This document shows, piece after piece, positions 23,456-24,737 of a stretch of 24,737 nucleotides of DNA. The notes under the pieces were generated by a model. That model worked only from the letters and a program-made list of their open reading frames with translations, was not told where the DNA came from and searched no databases. How positions within the stretch are numbered: the stretch's first letter is position 1; each line of letters opens with the position of its first letter. Both the position numbers and the translations under genes were made by a program. The DNA is from a virus: positions 1 to 24,737 of the IMG/VR virus record IMGVR_UViG_3300048593_000007; one strand, written 5' to 3'.

Positions 23456-23885
23456 TTTTTGAATATATGATGTAAACAACTAAAAATATAAACAAGATGC
23501 CTAGTATTCTATATAGCCACATCTTGTTGTCTTTCTCATAGTACTTTACTGGTATCTTTCTTTCAATGATCTTCTCGTAAGGTTTTTCTATAAATACAGT
23601 GTCGCACTTTCCGTTTATATACACCTTGTCATCAACTCTCCAAACTTTAACCTTTAAACGATCTTTTGTTATAGTGACGGTATCGTACAACTGATCAACC
23701 TTTACAACAGTATCTACCCTTACCTCTGGGATTGTTATTCTAATTGTGTCTCGTATGGTATCCTTTATTATCAAGGTATCAGTAGTCAATAACCAAGGAT
23801 GATTTTTAACCAACCTATTGAAACGTTGTTTTGGACTACATGACAATAGACCGATTGATATTATGATATATAGGATGATCTTCAT
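23445..23885 (-). CDS. Probable unimolecular spanin (lipoprotein with C-terminal membrane anchor)
   Basis: A 146-residue protein. It starts with a lipoprotein signal, MKIILYIIISIGLLSC, with the lipobox G-L-L-S-C and Cys16 as the acylation site (next residue Ser, so outer-membrane sorting is likely). A periplasmic part (about 17-118) is rich in D-T-x-x-I-x repeats and beta-prone, with little coiled coil. Residues 122-141 (M-W-L-Y-R-I-L-G-I-L-F-I-F-L-V-V-Y-I-I-Y) form one transmembrane helix and a short cytoplasmic tail follows. One chain linking the outer and inner membrane is the defining plan of u-spanins such as T1 gp11, which fuse the two membranes in the last lysis step. It overlaps the holin start by 11 bases. 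Confidence 0.82.
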   Translation of the reverse strand: MKIILYIIISIGLLSCSPKQRFNRLVKNHPWLLTTDTLIIKDTIRDTIRITIPEVRVDTVVKVDQLYDTVTITKDRLKVKVWRVDDKVYINGKCDTVFIEKPYEKIIERKIPVKYYEKDNKMWLYRILGILFIFLVVYIIYSKNEN

Positions 23886-24109
23886 TATTCAAAAGGTGGT
23901 GGTGTTGGTTTTGGCTCGTATGGAATTAAGTCTAAATCCTTAACCCAAAGGAAAGACGGATTAACACACTGCTCCATTTCTTCAATTGATATTACCCAAT
24001 TATCATTTAGGTCCTCCACAGGGTTAAAAAAACTGTCTGGAGCGTACCACTGCCCAACAAGTTGGTCTTTCTGTTCAACGGTTAATAAACCTACATATAT
24101 TGTACTCAT
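23885..24109 (-). CDS. Small conserved phage protein before the lysis cassette
   Basis: A 74-residue acidic protein: MSTIYVGLLTVEQKDQLVGQ, then W-Y-A-P-D-S-F-F-N-P-V-E-D-L-N-D-N-W-V-I-S-I-E-E-M-E-Q-C. A Pro-rich tail ends P-K-P-T-P-P-P-F-E. I recall small proteins with L-T-x-E-Q, A-P-D-S-x-F-N-P and W-V-K-D-L strings in many Bacteroidota phages next to fibre or lysis genes, without a described role. Start and stop each overlap a neighbour (ATGA with the endonuclease gene; the stop with the spanin ATG), so it is co-translated. The string F-N-P-V-E-D-L-N-D-N-W could bind calcium or a partner protein; that is a guess. Confidence 0.78.
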   Translation of the reverse strand: MSTIYVGLLTVEQKDQLVGQWYAPDSFFNPVEDLNDNWVISIEEMEQCVNPSFLWVKDLDLIPYEPKPTPPPFE

Positions 24110-24711
24110 ACTCTTTGATATTTTAAAATTCCTTTTTTCATTGCTCTTATAAATGTGGTAATATTCATATCAGCATAAATAGATGCTTCTTTAACGCTAC
24201 CATAATAAATCCCAGTTTCAAAATCTAATACAGGCTTACTATTCCAATGATTGAAACCTACATAGTCTTTCATTTTTTCAGCTCTTTTAATGTAGCCTTC
24301 TTTAGGTCTTTTAGTTCCTAATTTAGCTAATCTCATTTTTTCTTTTGTCTCTGGAGTATGTTGTTTTCCTTTAAAATGATTGCTTTCAGTCATCCTTTTT
24401 CTCCTTGCTTCAAGTTGTTCTTCTGTTGCCTTAACTCCCCAACATCCATCTCCACCATCAGTTATGTTAACTAATAAGCCACCATTTGATTTTTTACCAT
24501 ATAATGCAATAAGTTCTTTTTCTTTTTCTTTTGCATCTTCAACAGATAAATCATCAAAAATAATATCAACTCTATATTCTGTATGCTTTGTGATAGAATG
24601 CCAATGTTTATTTCTTGTTTGTTTAGTATAACATCTTGCTTTATCAGAACCTATACCAATATAAAACGGTTCATTCTTATCTAATCTTATATGTCTGTAA
24701 ACGTATGCCAT
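24106..24711 (-). CDS. GIY-YIG homing endonuclease with NUMOD3-type DNA-binding region
   Basis: I start at the ATG at 24711 (MAYVYRHIRLDKNEPFYIGI), 201 residues. A TTG at 24717 that extends the frame lies inside the promoter-like box. The GIY-YIG nuclease core has Y-V-Y at 3-5 (in place of GIY), Y-I-G at 17-19, a catalytic Arg around 26, and the E-K-E-K-E-L-I-A-L-Y-G helix around 61-71 followed by N-I-T-D-G-G-D-G. The region H-F-K-G-K-Q-H-T-P-E-T-K-E-K-M (about 110-125) is a NUMOD3 motif. The C-terminus S-V-K-E-A-S-I-Y-A-D-M-N-I-T-T-F-I-R-A-M looks like a NUMOD1/IENR1 helix-turn-helix. This is a free-standing selfish gene of the segA/I-TevI type. Confidence 0.9.
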   Translation of the reverse strand: MAYVYRHIRLDKNEPFYIGIGSDKARCYTKQTRNKHWHSITKHTEYRVDIIFDDLSVEDAKEKEKELIALYGKKSNGGLLVNITDGGDGCWGVKATEEQLEARRKRMTESNHFKGKQHTPETKEKMRLAKLGTKRPKEGYIKRAEKMKDYVGFNHWNSKPVLDFETGIYYGSVKEASIYADMNITTFIRAMKKGILKYQRV

Positions 24712-24714
24712 ATA

Positions 24715-24730
24715 CAAATTTACAAAATTA
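24715..24730 (-). promoter_or_regulatory. Tandem TAnnTTTG boxes at the start of the endonuclease gene
   Basis: On the minus strand TAATTTTG (24723-24730) and TAAATTTG (24715-24722) lie side by side just before the ATG at 24711. Both fit TAnnTTTG. The -33 region is outside the window. This may be the promoter that opens the lysis region. Confidence 0.45.
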
Positions 24731-24737
24731 TAGGATT

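Noticed and set aside
23456-23479. TTG start of the holin at 23479
   Set aside because: The ATG at 23455 gives a normal holin N-terminus with a shorter overlap with the spanin gene.
1-24737. tRNA genes, CRISPR arrays, insertion sequences, integrase/attachment sites
   Set aside because: I saw no cloverleaf, no regularly spaced repeats, no transposase or integrase and no terminal inverted repeats in this window.

Overview
The window reads as the late (virion, packaging and lysis) half of a tailed double-stranded DNA phage infecting a member of the Bacteroidota. Every gene I can support lies on the minus strand, so transcription runs from high to low coordinates. The DNA is AT-rich. Start codons sit behind A/T-rich leaders rather than strong Shine-Dalgarno sequences, and several gene starts are preceded by TAnnTTTG boxes, the Bacteroidota -7 promoter element. 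The terminase, portal, capsid and tail-barrel proteins look like those of crAss-like phages (Crassvirales) and of related podoviruses such as those of Cellulophaga. That placement rests on remembered family motifs, not on a search.

Layout in transcription order (right to left): (1) 24711-22258: a GIY-YIG homing endonuclease, a small conserved protein, and a lysis cassette made of a probable unimolecular spanin, a holin, an N-acetylmuramoyl-L-alanine amidase and a 45-residue basic protein. (2) 22244-19225: four probable appendage or fibre proteins, two of which share the same N-terminal module. (3) 19189-17935: four small genes leading into packaging, including a coiled-coil protein, a possible GroES-like protein and a candidate small terminase. 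(4) 17909-12268: the large terminase, interrupted by an intein with a LAGLIDADG endonuclease domain exactly after its Walker B glutamate, then the portal. (5) 12266-8186: a small protein, the scaffold, the major capsid protein ending in a strong terminator, a conserved capsid-associated protein, and a 106-residue protein in its own promoter/terminator unit. (6) 8120-1: an adaptor ring protein, a tail tubular protein, a 1310-residue tail barrel (muzzle) protein with a C-terminal BACON-like domain, a companion tail protein, and two internal (ejected) virion proteins, the last cut off by the window edge.

Most genes overlap or abut (ATGA, TAATG, TAATATG), which suggests translational coupling within a few long operons. 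Two clear rho-independent terminators (after the capsid gene and after the 106-residue gene) and several promoter-like boxes divide the late region. CpG density is strikingly uneven by hand count: low in the intein, the fibre genes, the GIY-YIG gene and the middle of the muzzle gene, and much higher in the terminase and the muzzle flanks. This points to mosaic origin of the selfish and surface-exposed parts.
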